Source: an uncultured Kouleothrix sp.
Lineage (GTDB): Bacteria > Chloroflexota > Chloroflexia > Chloroflexales > Roseiflexaceae
DNA length: 6,801 bases
Reading direction: 5' to 3'
NCBI GenBank assembly: GCA_937858455.1
Contig: CALLYN010000996.1
Span: 1 to 6,801 of the forward strand
The notes beneath the pieces were generated by a model. That model had not been told where the DNA came from and did not search any database. It worked only from the letters and a program-made list of their open reading frames with translations. Positions 1 to 5,829 of the stretch are shown piece by piece; the stretch's first letter is position 1, and every line of letters begins with the position of its first letter. A program made the translations under genes and the position numbers.

Positions 1-92
1 CGCGCGGGGTTGGGCGCGCCGGGCTTGGGCTGGCGATCTGGGATCGGCTGGTGCGCGCCGCCGAGGGCCGGGGGATCGACGCCGGCGATTAG
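1..92 (+). CDS. C-terminal end of an unidentified gene (5' truncated by window)
   Basis: An open frame enters from the left edge (first full codon at 3) and ends at TAG 90-92. It encodes 29 residues containing GLGLAIWDRLVRAA and ending in IDAGD. The stop lies 15 bases before the ATG of the acetyltransferase, and the ribosome binding site of that gene begins just after it, which fits the end of an upstream gene in the same operon. The fragment is too short to assign to a family. In such GC-rich sequence a 29-codon open frame could also occur by chance, so the call rests mainly on the tight spacing to the next gene. Confidence 0.45.
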   Translation, partial: RGVGRAGLGLAIWDRLVRAAEGRGIDAGD

Positions 93-107
93 CCGAAGGA
101 GCCAGCC

Positions 108-581
108 ATGCAGATTCGCAACCTCGAAGCGCGCGACTACGCGCCGATCATCGCGGTGATCAACGACTGGTGGGGCGGCCGGCAGATGGCCGATATGCTG
201 CCGAAGCTATTCTTCGTACACTTTCGCGACACCAGCTTCGCGGTCGAGGCGGGCGGCGCGCCGGTCGCGTTTCTGGCCGGGTTCGTCTCGCAGAGCTACC
301 CCGAGCAGGCGTACATCCACTTCGTCGGCGTCAGCCCGGCGCAGCGCGGCCACGGGCTGGGGCGGCGGCTCTACGAGCACTTTTTCACCGCAGCGCTGGC
401 GCGCGGCTGCACGAGCGTCCACTGCGTCACCGCGCCGGTCAACGCCGCGTCGATCGCATTCCATACGCGCATGGGCTTCACGGCCGAGCACGCCAATGGC
501 GAGCGCGGCGGCGTGCCCTGCACGCTCGACTACGACGGCCGCGGCCAGGATCGCGTGCAGTTCGTGAGGGCGCTCCGCTAG
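108..581 (+). CDS. GNAT-family N-acetyltransferase
   Basis: This predicted 157-residue cytoplasmic enzyme would transfer an acetyl group from acetyl-CoA to an amine; the substrate cannot be read from the sequence. The length is typical of a single-domain GNAT. The beta-4 strand HFVGVSPAQ (71-79) leads into the pyrophosphate-binding loop QRGHGLG (79-85), matching the family motif Q/RxxGxG/A, followed by the helix RRLYEHFF. The later segment NAASIAFHTRMGF (112-124) matches the usual motif B region, in which an N-xx-A-x-x-F/Y-x-x-x-GF pattern shapes the acceptor side. The start is ATG 108, with GAAGGAG at 95-101 six bases upstream. It probably shares a transcript with the gene ending at 92. Only a weak 5-bp hairpin overlaps its stop, with no T-run. 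The family assignment is firm; no specific name is justified. Confidence 0.93.
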   Translation: MQIRNLEARDYAPIIAVINDWWGGRQMADMLPKLFFVHFRDTSFAVEAGGAPVAFLAGFVSQSYPEQAYIHFVGVSPAQRGHGLGRRLYEHFFTAALARGCTSVHCVTAPVNAASIAFHTRMGFTAEHANGERGGVPCTLDYDGRGQDRVQFVRALR

Positions 582-630
582 CGCGGCCGGGGTGGTTTGC
601 TACACTTTGGCACCCATGTTGCTACCAGCA

Positions 631-668
631 CAGCAACCGGCGCGTGCTATAATGCGCGCCGGTTGATG
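631..668. promoter_or_regulatory. Near-perfect dyad centred on a -10 element (candidate operator)
   Basis: The left arm CAGCAACCGGCGCG (631-644) and the right arm CGCGCCGGTTGATG (655-668) are reverse complements at 13 of 14 positions, with the inner 11 pairs perfect. The 10-base spacer TGCTATAATG (645-654) holds an extended -10 promoter element. A dimeric repressor bound here would cover the -10 hexamer, so an operator is a natural reading. The transcript could also form a hairpin. No T-run follows, so it does not look like an intrinsic terminator for the acetyltransferase gene. The symmetry is seen directly; regulation is inferred. Confidence 0.6.
645..653 (+). promoter_or_regulatory. Extended -10 promoter TGC-TATAAT
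   Basis: A consensus TATAAT hexamer at 648-653 is preceded by TG at 645-646, one base before the hexamer, giving an extended -10 element that can work without a good -35. The only -35-like match is TTGCTA at 619-624, 23 bases away and therefore too distant. Transcription would start near 660 and read into the CxxC protein gene at 852, leaving a leader of roughly 190 bases. Confidence 0.6.
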
Positions 669-676
669 CCAAAAGC

Positions 677-819
677 CTGTTTGAAAAGCAGGAGTGCGCG
701 GGGCTATGCCTCTCGTACATCGCTTTCTAGCGGGCCGCGGCGGCGAACGTGGCCGCGACCCGCCAGCACAACTGAGCATTGGAGCGACTTCGCCCCGCCA
801 ACACACCCTTTTCAAACAG
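677..819 (+). repeat. 12-bp inverted repeat enclosing the structured leader
   Basis: CTGTTTGAAAAG at 677-688 is exactly reverse-complementary to CTTTTCAAACAG at 808-819. The arms are 119 bases apart and enclose another hairpin (730-763). Both arms lie between the extended -10 element and the start of the CxxC protein gene, so pairing in the 5' leader would bring the RNA start close to the ribosome binding site at 838. No known riboswitch class was recognised. This could be a leader RNA, a remnant of a repeat, or chance. Confidence 0.45.
730..763 (+). repeat. GC-rich hairpin in the leader of the CxxC protein gene
   Basis: GCGGG (730-734) pairs with CCCGC (759-763), and CGCGGC (736-741) pairs with GCCGCG (752-757). 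A single C/A mismatch separates the two stems, and the loop has ten bases. No T-run follows, so termination is unlikely by sequence alone. It lies inside the larger inverted repeat 677-819, making a nested structure. Confidence 0.45.
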
Positions 820-837
820 CCTATACAAACACACACC

Positions 838-842
838 AAGGA
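838..842 (+). promoter_or_regulatory. Ribosome binding site deciding the ATG at 852
   Basis: AAGGA lies nine bases before ATG 852. The open frame runs further upstream to about 597, but that part crosses the promoter and hairpin region, has no comparable binding site and reads like random GC-rich translation. The start at 852 is therefore preferred. Confidence 0.7.
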
Positions 843-851
843 CCAAGTGCC

Positions 852-1175
852 ATGGAACTTTCGCAATCTCATCAGCTACGGCTCGTGCATATGCACGCCT
901 CGGGCGCCGAAGAGTGGCTGTGCCCGACATGCGGCCGGCGCCTGCTGCTGCGCTGGCAGCCAGCCTACGAGAAGCAGGTGCTGATCGCCGGCGATATCCG
1001 CGCGATCCACTCGGCCAGCCGCGCGCCGCAGCCCGAGCGGGCAGCGGCCGGCAGCCAGCCAGGTGGCGCCGACATGGCCGACATCGGCGGCGACTGGTCG
1101 GCCGAGGGGCTGCGCCCGTGGGTGCGCTGGTTCCACGAAGCTGGCCTCGACGACCTGTGGAACCAGCCGCTGTAG
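852..1175 (+). CDS. Small protein with a single CxxC (zinc-knuckle-like) motif
   Basis: This 107-residue protein has no confident family. The N-terminal half contains HMH (13-15) and then EEWLCPTCGRR (20-30). A CPTC knuckle (24-27) with two nearby histidines could form a one-site zinc knuckle, although a classical zinc ribbon would need a second CxxC, which is absent. The middle part (about 54-80) is rich in Ala, Gly, Pro and Gln and looks like a linker. The C-terminal part LRPWVRWFHEAGLDDLWN (87-104) is aromatic and probably a short amphipathic helix. There is no signal peptide or membrane segment, so a cytoplasmic location is likely. It appears to be transcribed alone from the dyad-centred promoter near 648. 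Its stop lies 15 bp from the stop of the converging peptidase gene, inside a shared hairpin. It is probably a real gene because of its binding site, its composition and its clean fit between neighbours. Confidence 0.72.
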   Translation: MELSQSHQLRLVHMHASGAEEWLCPTCGRRLLLRWQPAYEKQVLIAGDIRAIHSASRAPQPERAAAGSQPGGADMADIGGDWSAEGLRPWVRWFHEAGLDDLWNQPL

Positions 1176-1194
1176 CCGCGCGGCGCGCGGCTAC
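1172..1194. terminator. Hairpin shared by two converging genes, containing both stop codons
   Basis: GTAGCCGCGC (1172-1181) and GCGCGGCTAC (1185-1194) are perfect 10-bp arms around the loop GGC. The left arm contains the TAG of the CxxC protein gene; the right arm contains the TAG of the peptidase gene on the other strand. The position suggests a bidirectional terminator, but no T-run follows in either direction, so any termination would need Rho or the hairpin alone. Confidence 0.5.
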
Positions 1195-4100
1195 GGAATA
1201 ACCCGCAGCTTCGGCCCGACCGCCGCGCCGGCAAGCTCGTGCTCCGAGAGCACCACCGCGCCCAGCAGCTGGTAGTGCCCGGCGTTGGGCGGCGCGAACT
1301 CGACGGCGCGGGTGTAGCTCAGGCGGCCCGGCGCCAGCTGGCCCTGCGCCGCAGCCAGCACAATCGTATCGCCGCTGGCGATCAGGTAGGCCAGCATGTG
1401 CACCAGGTAGCTGCCGCCGGCTTTCGCCGCCGCACGCGCGCCGGCCCCCGCCAGCTGGAAGCCGATCTCGGCCTGCAGCCGGGTGTTGCGCCCACCCGGC
1501 TCCTCGATTGCCGTCACCTCGATCGCGCCGACTTCGACCTCCAGCTCGCCCGCGAGCTGCGCCGCCGCCTGCTCGGCCGGGCGCAGCGCGGCGTGCTCGA
1601 CGAAAAAGCTCACCAGCCGGCCGTCCTCCCAGCCGGCCCACACGCCCTGCTCGCCTTCCTGCACGTGCTTCACGCGCGTGCGCCGCACCTCGCTTTCTTC
1701 GCCCAGCAGCAGCTCGACGATAAACGTCGCGTAGTGTTGCCGCCCGCTCGGGCTATCGTCGCTGGCGGCCGCACCCAGCGGCGCGGCCTCGGCGGCGGGC
1801 TGAGGGTGCGCGACGCCCGCCAGCGCGTGCGCCTGCTCGATCCACTGGTTGCGCTCAACATTTCTGGCCATCACGCCGTTCAGCTCGAGCTTTGCCACCA
1901 GCGTCTGCGGGGTATAGGCAGCCAGATCGGCGTAGGTGCGAATGCCGGCGGCGTGCAGCCGGCGCTCCATCGCCGCAGCGATGCCGTGGATGCGCTTGAA
2001 ATCGTCGTAGCTGCCGCCGCCGTCGAGCGCCTGCGGCGCGGCGGCCACGCCTGCGGCCAGGCCGATGTCGATGCTCCAGCCGCGTAGCGTCCCGGTATCC
2101 TCGGCCTCCAGGTCGGCAACGCGCAGCGTCCAGTCGCCCCGCGTTGCCACGCCGGCCAGCGCCTCGAGCGCCGGGCTGTTGGCGCTGGTGTACGTGCGCG
2201 CCAGGTTCTGCGTGCGGCCGTCCTCGCGGTCGTGCAGCACGGCCGTCGCGCCCGACGGCGCCAGCAGCGCCACCTGCAGGTCGCCGATGTAGCTGTGGGC
2301 GATATCGACGGCCACGCGGATCTGGCCTACCGCGCCGGCCTGCGCGACGCTGATCGTATCGGCCACGCCGGCCGGGTCGTTGTCGGGGATGGCCAGCCCC
2401 GGCCGCGACTCGCCGTGGATGTCGGATGGCTGCGGCGCGGGCGGTGGCGTGTCGTCGAGCGGCGGCACGGTTTTGTCGCCGACAATGCCGAACAGCGTGG
2501 CGCCGTTCGAGCAGGCGTGCAGGCCCATGCCGAACTTTGCGAACGCCACCCACACCGCGCGCAGCACCTGCGCGGCCTCGGCCGGCGTCAGCTGCCCGGC
2601 GGCGCGCATGTGGTCGAGCGCGGCGAGGATCGCGTCGCGCATAGCTAGAAAGCCGGGGTTGGCGGGCGACAGCTTCAGCGCGTCGACCACCAGCTTCAGG
2701 CCGAGGTGCTTGCCGCGCTGGACATCGTGCAGGCGGTCGCCGATCTGGCGGTTCATCTCCATCAGCGCGGCGCACCAGATCTCGCCGTTGTTGTGCGGCT
2801 TGGTGTAGCGGCCGGTGCCGAGCATGCCAAAGTCGTCGGGGAAGTTGCCGTCGTAGGGGTACAGGCGAAAGCCGCCGCTCTGGTTCATCACCCAGGCGCC
2901 CACCACCGTGGTATCGTTGATCGTGCAGGCGATGTAGTCGCCCCAGCCCTCGCCCATGGCCACCGACTGGTCGGCGTCGAGCGCGCGCACATTCATTGGC
3001 CCGCCCACCAGCCGGTTGGTGACGCCGTGGGTGTACTCGTGGAACACCACGCTTGAGTCGAGCGCGGTGTGGCGGCCGCTCGCCGCTACGCCCATGCTCA
3101 TCACCGGGCTTGTGCCATCGGCCGGCGTATACATATTCGCAGTGCCCCAGACTGCGCCGGGGTACACTTGTGCGTCGACACGGTCGGAGGCAACCCCGCC
3201 GCGCCCGAAGTTGTCTTGCTGGAAGTTGCCGTCGTGCTCGCGGAAGCCAAGCATGTAGAAGAAATCGTGCATGTAGCAGTTCAGGTAGAACAGATTCAGC
3301 ACCTTCTGATCGTCGCCCTGCGCGTTGGCCGGGTCGAAGGTGACGCTGCCGCCCTGAAGCGTGCCGGCGCTGGGCGGGCCGCCTTCTTCGAGATGCGCGT
3401 ACGCGCAGTTGCCGGCGGTCTGGCTGCCGGAAACCCAGGCATCGGGGAAGCCGCCGGGCAGGTCGGCGGGTATGGGGATGCGGTAGTCGGCCAGGGCGCG
3501 CGGGAAATTGATCATGCTGCGGTTGCCCGCGCCGTCGAGGGTATAGACACGGCCGCGCGCCGCGACCGCCGCCATGAGCTGGCGGCAGTACAGGATCTCG
3601 CCGGTGCCGGCGTCGACAAACGTGCGAAACTGGCCGTGGCGGCGCGGCATGGTGATGATCGTCTCCCAGCACAGCCGCAGGTCGCCGTCGAGGTCGAACC
3701 AGATCAGCTGGGCTCTGATCGGCTCGGCGAACGGCCCAGGCGCCAGGGTAGTGAGGCGCTCGGGCTTATCGGCGAAGCTCGCGGTTACCTGCGGTTCGAA
3801 GCCGCTGAGGTCAACCGGCTCGACCGGCAGCGGCTGGCCGAACTGGTCGATCTCGCCGTACTCGTCGGGGTCGGGCACGGCCACGTGCGCGGCGGCGCGG
3901 CGCACTGCCTCGCGCACGCCAATGCGCGGCGTAGCCGAGCGCTCGCCGGTGATCGCCGTGGGCTGGCCAACTGTGCCTTGCAGCGCGCCGTCGGGCGTGA
4001 AGCGCACGGCCTGGTTGGCCTGAAAGATCGGGATGCCTTTATACAGCTGCTGAAGGTGCACCGCCACCGCGCCGCTGCTGGCCGTCTGCACGTGCGGGTC

Positions 4101-4382
4101 GGGTAGGTACTCGGCGGCCTGCTCGGCGCCAAAGCCCAGCACCCGGTGCACCTGCGGATGCTGCACCAGCTCGAGCGCGCGCTGGATGTAGTTGCCCTGC
4201 TCGCGGCGGCCATCGCTGGCGCTCAGCGCGGCGGGGTTGCCGGTGCCGGCATCAAAGCCGGCGATGCCGAGGCCACCATCGCCCGGCAGGCGCGCCTCGT
4301 CGGCGAGCGTGCGCAGGGCGTCCTGGCGGGCCGGAGTAGCATTATTGCGACGCTGATCGCGTCGATCGAGTTCGCGACCCAT
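1191..4382 (-). CDS. M36 (fungalysin-type) zinc metallopeptidase with P domain, HhH-like segment and novel C-terminus
   Basis: This 1063-residue protein is predicted to be a zinc endopeptidase. An FTP-like propeptide region (about 75-150, with YKGIPIFQANQAVRF) and a PepSY-like stretch ending FVDAGTGEIL (255-264) would keep it inactive until cleaved. The M36 catalytic region is about 340-640: HEYTH (448-452) supplies zinc ligands H448 and H452 and the catalytic E449, and GEGWGDYIA (477-485) supplies the likely third ligand, E478. KPHNNGEIWCAAL (528-540) matches the family's conserved HxxGExW segment. A proprotein-convertase P domain follows (about 655-775), then an HhH-like segment (790-855, DDFKRIHGIAAAMERRL) and an unrecognised, probably beta-rich end (880-1063). 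The N-terminus (MGRELDRRDQRR) is charged and lacks a signal peptide, which is odd for this mostly secreted family. Start ATG 4382 has AAGGA seven bases upstream. The peptidase call is secure; substrate and location are unknown. Confidence 0.95.
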   Translation of the reverse strand: MGRELDRRDQRRNNATPARQDALRTLADEARLPGDGGLGIAGFDAGTGNPAALSASDGRREQGNYIQRALELVQHPQVHRVLGFGAEQAAEYLPDPHVQTASSGAVAVHLQQLYKGIPIFQANQAVRFTPDGALQGTVGQPTAITGERSATPRIGVREAVRRAAAHVAVPDPDEYGEIDQFGQPLPVEPVDLSGFEPQVTASFADKPERLTTLAPGPFAEPIRAQLIWFDLDGDLRLCWETIITMPRRHGQFRTFVDAGTGEILYCRQLMAAVAARGRVYTLDGAGNRSMINFPRALADYRIPIPADLPGGFPDAWVSGSQTAGNCAYAHLEEGGPPSAGTLQGGSVTFDPANAQGDDQKVLNLFYLNCYMHDFFYMLGFREHDGNFQQDNFGRGGVASDRVDAQVYPGAVWGTANMYTPADGTSPVMSMGVAASGRHTALDSSVVFHEYTHGVTNRLVGGPMNVRALDADQSVAMGEGWGDYIACTINDTTVVGAWVMNQSGGFRLYPYDGNFPDDFGMLGTGRYTKPHNNGEIWCAALMEMNRQIGDRLHDVQRGKHLGLKLVVDALKLSPANPGFLAMRDAILAALDHMRAAGQLTPAEAAQVLRAVWVAFAKFGMGLHACSNGATLFGIVGDKTVPPLDDTPPPAPQPSDIHGESRPGLAIPDNDPAGVADTISVAQAGAVGQIRVAVDIAHSYIGDLQVALLAPSGATAVLHDREDGRTQNLARTYTSANSPALEALAGVATRGDWTLRVADLEAEDTGTLRGWSIDIGLAAGVAAAPQALDGGGSYDDFKRIHGIAAAMERRLHAAGIRTYADLAAYTPQTLVAKLELNGVMARNVERNQWIEQAHALAGVAHPQPAAEAAPLGAAASDDSPSGRQHYATFIVELLLGEESEVRRTRVKHVQEGEQGVWAGWEDGRLVSFFVEHAALRPAEQAAAQLAGELEVEVGAIEVTAIEEPGGRNTRLQAEIGFQLAGAGARAAAKAGGSYLVHMLAYLIASGDTIVLAAAQGQLAPGRLSYTRAVEFAPPNAGHYQLLGAVVLSEHELAGAAVGPKLRVIP

Positions 4383-4458
4383 AGCTGTTTCCTTTTTTAT
4401 TAGGGCTTAAGCAGTTGGCGCACTCAGCCTTCGGCAGAGCGGTACTCTTCTCCGTATC

Positions 4459-4495
4459 GTGTCCATTTTCCGCGCTCCGCGCGGAAAATGGACAC
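4459..4495. repeat. 37-bp perfect palindrome, copy A (17-bp arms)
   Basis: GTGTCCATTTTCCGCGC (4459-4475) and GCGCGGAAAATGGACAC (4479-4495) are exact reverse complements around the loop TCC. It lies 77 bp before the peptidase start. No T-run follows on either strand, so an intrinsic terminator is unlikely. Possible roles are an operator, an RNA processing site or a dispersed palindromic repeat. Its geometry and ends match the palindrome at 5830-5866. No clear promoter for the peptidase gene was seen in the rest of the 267-bp gap. Confidence 0.85.
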
Positions 4496-4587
4496 AGAAG
4501 ATCAACACATACCATGCTGCCGCAGGCTCAATCTCGTACCGTGAGGAAGCCGAAGCACGCAACTGCGTAAGTTCTATCTTACTGATG

Positions 4588-4625
4588 CAAACTGGCCCCA
4601 GCGCGACCGCTCGCACTGGGGCCAG
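4588..4625 (-). terminator. Probable terminator of the 240-residue protein gene
   Basis: CTGGCCCCAG (4592-4601) and CTGGGGCCAG (4616-4625) form 10 perfect pairs. After one mismatch the stem continues as GCGA/TCGC (4603-4606 with 4611-4614) around a CCGC loop. On the minus strand the hairpin begins 24 bases after the stop codon and is followed by only three T's, so the T-run is weak. It would separate the orphan gene from the downstream peptidase gene, fully or partly. Confidence 0.7.
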
Positions 4626-4649
4626 CTCGTTACGATGCGTCGGCCGGCA

Positions 4650-5372
4650 CTACTTCGGGTATACCAGGTAGCGCAGCGGCTGGCCGTGCCGCCAGCCCGG
4701 CCCGGTGCCGGGGATGCCCAGGAACGCCGGGTCGTTGTCGAGGTCGAAGTGGTTGGTGGCGAAGGCCGCCCACGGTTGCAGCGGGAAGGTGACGTCGGCG
4801 GTCACGTTCAGCTCCATCAGCCGCGGGTTCACGCCGGGGTTCGGCGCGATGAAGAACCAGGGCAGCACCGTCAGCATCGGCGCGATCGGGCCGAACGTGT
4901 TGATGATCGCGAAGTCAGGCCCGTTCGTGACGTTGGTCAGGTCGACCTGCTCGAAGCGCACGCGGTAGGGCCGGCCGCCAAGCTGGAGCGACGCCGGGTT
5001 CAGGAAGCCGTTGGCGACATCCACGGTCGGGTTCGTCCACATGTACGCCAGCACCAGCGTCAGCTCGCCGCCGGCGATGACTTTGTGCGGCAGGTAGGGC
5101 GGGGTGGCCACGAACTGGATTGGCGAGAGCACCGCCAGGTCGAAGGCGTTATAGCTGCCCGACTGCTCCTCGCCGATACCCTGGGCGCGGCGCTCGATAT
5201 AGGCGTTGGCGCGCTCGGTCATGGTGGCGGTGTAGCCATCGATCACGCTCTGGGCCTTGGCCAGGATGTCGGCGGAAACCGGCACCTGCTTGCCTTCGGG
5301 CGTGGTCGCCATTGCACCCTCGAGACCAACGCGATTCGCTTTGACAGTCAGCTCTTGCTCAGCGATAGCCAT
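4650..5372 (-). CDS. Orphan 240-residue protein, function unknown
   Basis: No family was recognised. The first 30 or so residues are polar, followed by a likely helical stretch, ADILAKAQSVIDGYTATMTE (34-53), continuing into RANAYIERRAQG. From about residue 75 the protein alternates hydrophobic and small residues with many Pro, Asn and Thr (for example VIAGGELTLVLAYMWTNP and LMELNVTADVTFPLQPWAAF), which suggests a compact beta-rich fold. It has no cysteine, no signal peptide and no convincing membrane helix. It ends in HGQPLRYLVYPK. The start is ATG 5372 with AAAGGGGA at 5381-5388. The coding frame is clearly unlike the intergenic DNA around it. It lies directly upstream of the M36 peptidase gene on the same strand, so a role as substrate, inhibitor or partner is conceivable but only a neighbourhood inference. 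It is bracketed by two 37-bp palindromes of identical geometry. Confidence 0.85.
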   Translation of the reverse strand: MAIAEQELTVKANRVGLEGAMATTPEGKQVPVSADILAKAQSVIDGYTATMTERANAYIERRAQGIGEEQSGSYNAFDLAVLSPIQFVATPPYLPHKVIAGGELTLVLAYMWTNPTVDVANGFLNPASLQLGGRPYRVRFEQVDLTNVTNGPDFAIINTFGPIAPMLTVLPWFFIAPNPGVNPRLMELNVTADVTFPLQPWAAFATNHFDLDNDPAFLGIPGTGPGWRHGQPLRYLVYPK

Positions 5373-5471
5373 GATTGATTTCCCCTTTCATAAATGTCGC
5401 GAGTGGCCTGGCGCCACCGCCTGTTTGTCTCGCCGCCTCCGAGGGGCCCGCTCATCGGTCGGCACGGCGCT

Positions 5472-5480
5472 ACTGTAGCA
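5472..5480 (-). promoter_or_regulatory. Possible extended -10 for the 240-residue protein gene
   Basis: Read on the minus strand this is TGC-TACAGT: TG one base before a hexamer that matches TATAAT at four of six positions. It lies about 100 bp before the start codon and just downstream of the perfect palindrome at 5484-5497. No -35 match is present at the usual distance. This is a weak candidate. Confidence 0.25.
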
Positions 5481-5483
5481 CCG

Positions 5484-5497
5484 GGCGCTTAAGCGCC
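5484..5497. promoter_or_regulatory. 14-bp perfect palindrome GGCGCTTAAGCGCC (candidate operator)
   Basis: The sequence is fully self-complementary with no spacer, as expected for a dimeric DNA-binding protein. It lies 112 bp upstream of the orphan gene and overlaps the place where a -35 element would sit for the weak promoter at 5472-5480. With no loop it is a poor RNA hairpin, which favours a DNA site. The function is inferred. Confidence 0.4.
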
Positions 5498-5712
5498 GCT
5501 ATATCGCATGCTTAAATAAGAGGTATTTTGCACTGAAATTATGGTTATTTTGCGCTCTACGCATGCTTTTACGCAGATTAAACATTATTCTTTGGCAGAA
5601 CCAGGATAATTCCAAGATCAGAGCGTTTTCGCTCACGAGCATGCCCTAAAACTGAAATTGTCGTCGTTTAATTATGGCCGTTTGCCGGCCACCGGCGGGC
5701 ATCGTGGCACGG
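5498..5712. other. AT-richer intergenic island with short repeats, no gene seen
   Basis: This stretch is visibly richer in A and T than the rest of the window. It contains short direct repeats: CGCATGCTT at 5505 and 5560, TATTTTGC at 5524 and 5546, and ACTGAAATT at 5532 and 5651. A small hairpin GAGCG-TTTT-CGCTC lies at 5621-5634, and GCCGG-CCA-CCGGC at 5684-5696. A 22-codon frame at 5541-5609 has no proper ribosome binding site and is not called. It could be a decayed insertion or a regulatory region. Confidence 0.4.
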
Positions 5713-5759
5713 TATATCCCACCCGCACAGGGGCACGAAAGTGCGTAGGGCGGGATATA
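5713..5759. repeat. Imperfect palindrome of the GGGCGGGAT family, copy 1
   Basis: TATATCCC (5713-5720) pairs with GGGATATA (5752-5759), and CCC plus GCAC on the left pair with GTGC and GGG on the right with one mismatch and a small bulge. An alternative inner hairpin, GCAC-GAAA-GTGC (5733-5744), has a GNRA-type loop. The right arm contains GCGTAGGGCGGGAT (5743-5756), which is repeated exactly at 5903-5916. Confidence 0.6.
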
Positions 5760-5793
5760 TTGCATACAGAGGCCAAAGGTGAATTGGTGGGGG

Positions 5794-5829
5794 TTCGGGG
5801 GCGGCTTCGCCGCCCCCGGATTTCTTTTT
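5794..5829 (+). terminator. Strong intrinsic-type terminator on the + strand, no gene upstream
   Basis: CGGGGGCGGC (5796-5805) and GCCGCCCCCG (5809-5818) form ten perfect pairs around TTC, followed by TTTCTTTTT (5821-5829). This is the best hairpin-plus-T-run in the window. On the minus strand no T-run follows. All recognised genes nearby are on the minus strand, so either an unseen + strand RNA ends here or it blocks antisense transcription. Confidence 0.6.

Noticed and set aside
570..584. Hairpin GCGCT/AGCGC at the end of the acetyltransferase gene as a terminator
   Set aside because: Only five pairs and no T-run; not strong enough to call.
677..763. Possible tRNA-like fold in the leader
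   Set aside because: No acceptor stem, T-loop consensus or terminal pairing consistent with a tRNA could be found.
597..851. N-terminal extension of the CxxC protein back to about 597
   Set aside because: It would place coding sequence across the -10 dyad and leader hairpins, and it lacks the ribosome binding site that ATG 852 has.
1239..2087. + strand open frame of 282 codons opposite the peptidase C-terminus
   Set aside because: Composition is that of a reverse-strand shadow of the P, HhH-like and C-terminal coding regions; no domain was seen.
1855..3672. Minus-strand frame of 605 codons overlapping the peptidase gene in another phase
   Set aside because: It is very Arg/Pro/Ala-rich, as expected for a shifted frame of GC-rich coding DNA; the M36 motifs lie in the other frame.
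3069..4106. Long + strand open frame opposite the peptidase gene (345 codons)
   Set aside because: It is antisense to the FTP and catalytic coding region, reads as Arg/Ala/Val-rich shadow translation and has no family motif or convincing ribosome binding site. Such frames are expected in GC-rich DNA.
4376..4396. AGGAAACAGCTATG before the peptidase start matches the lacZ leader used in common cloning vectors
   Set aside because: The identity covers only the Shine-Dalgarno and start region, about 14 bases; flanks on both sides differ from lac, so chance under ribosome-binding constraint is more likely than vector sequence.
4635..5378. + strand frame of 247 codons opposite the orphan gene
   Set aside because: Valine/arginine/glycine-rich shadow; the minus-strand frame has the better binding site, balanced composition and clean ends.
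5541..5609. 22-codon + strand open frame in the AT-richer island
   Set aside because: No properly spaced ribosome binding site and too short to show coding character.
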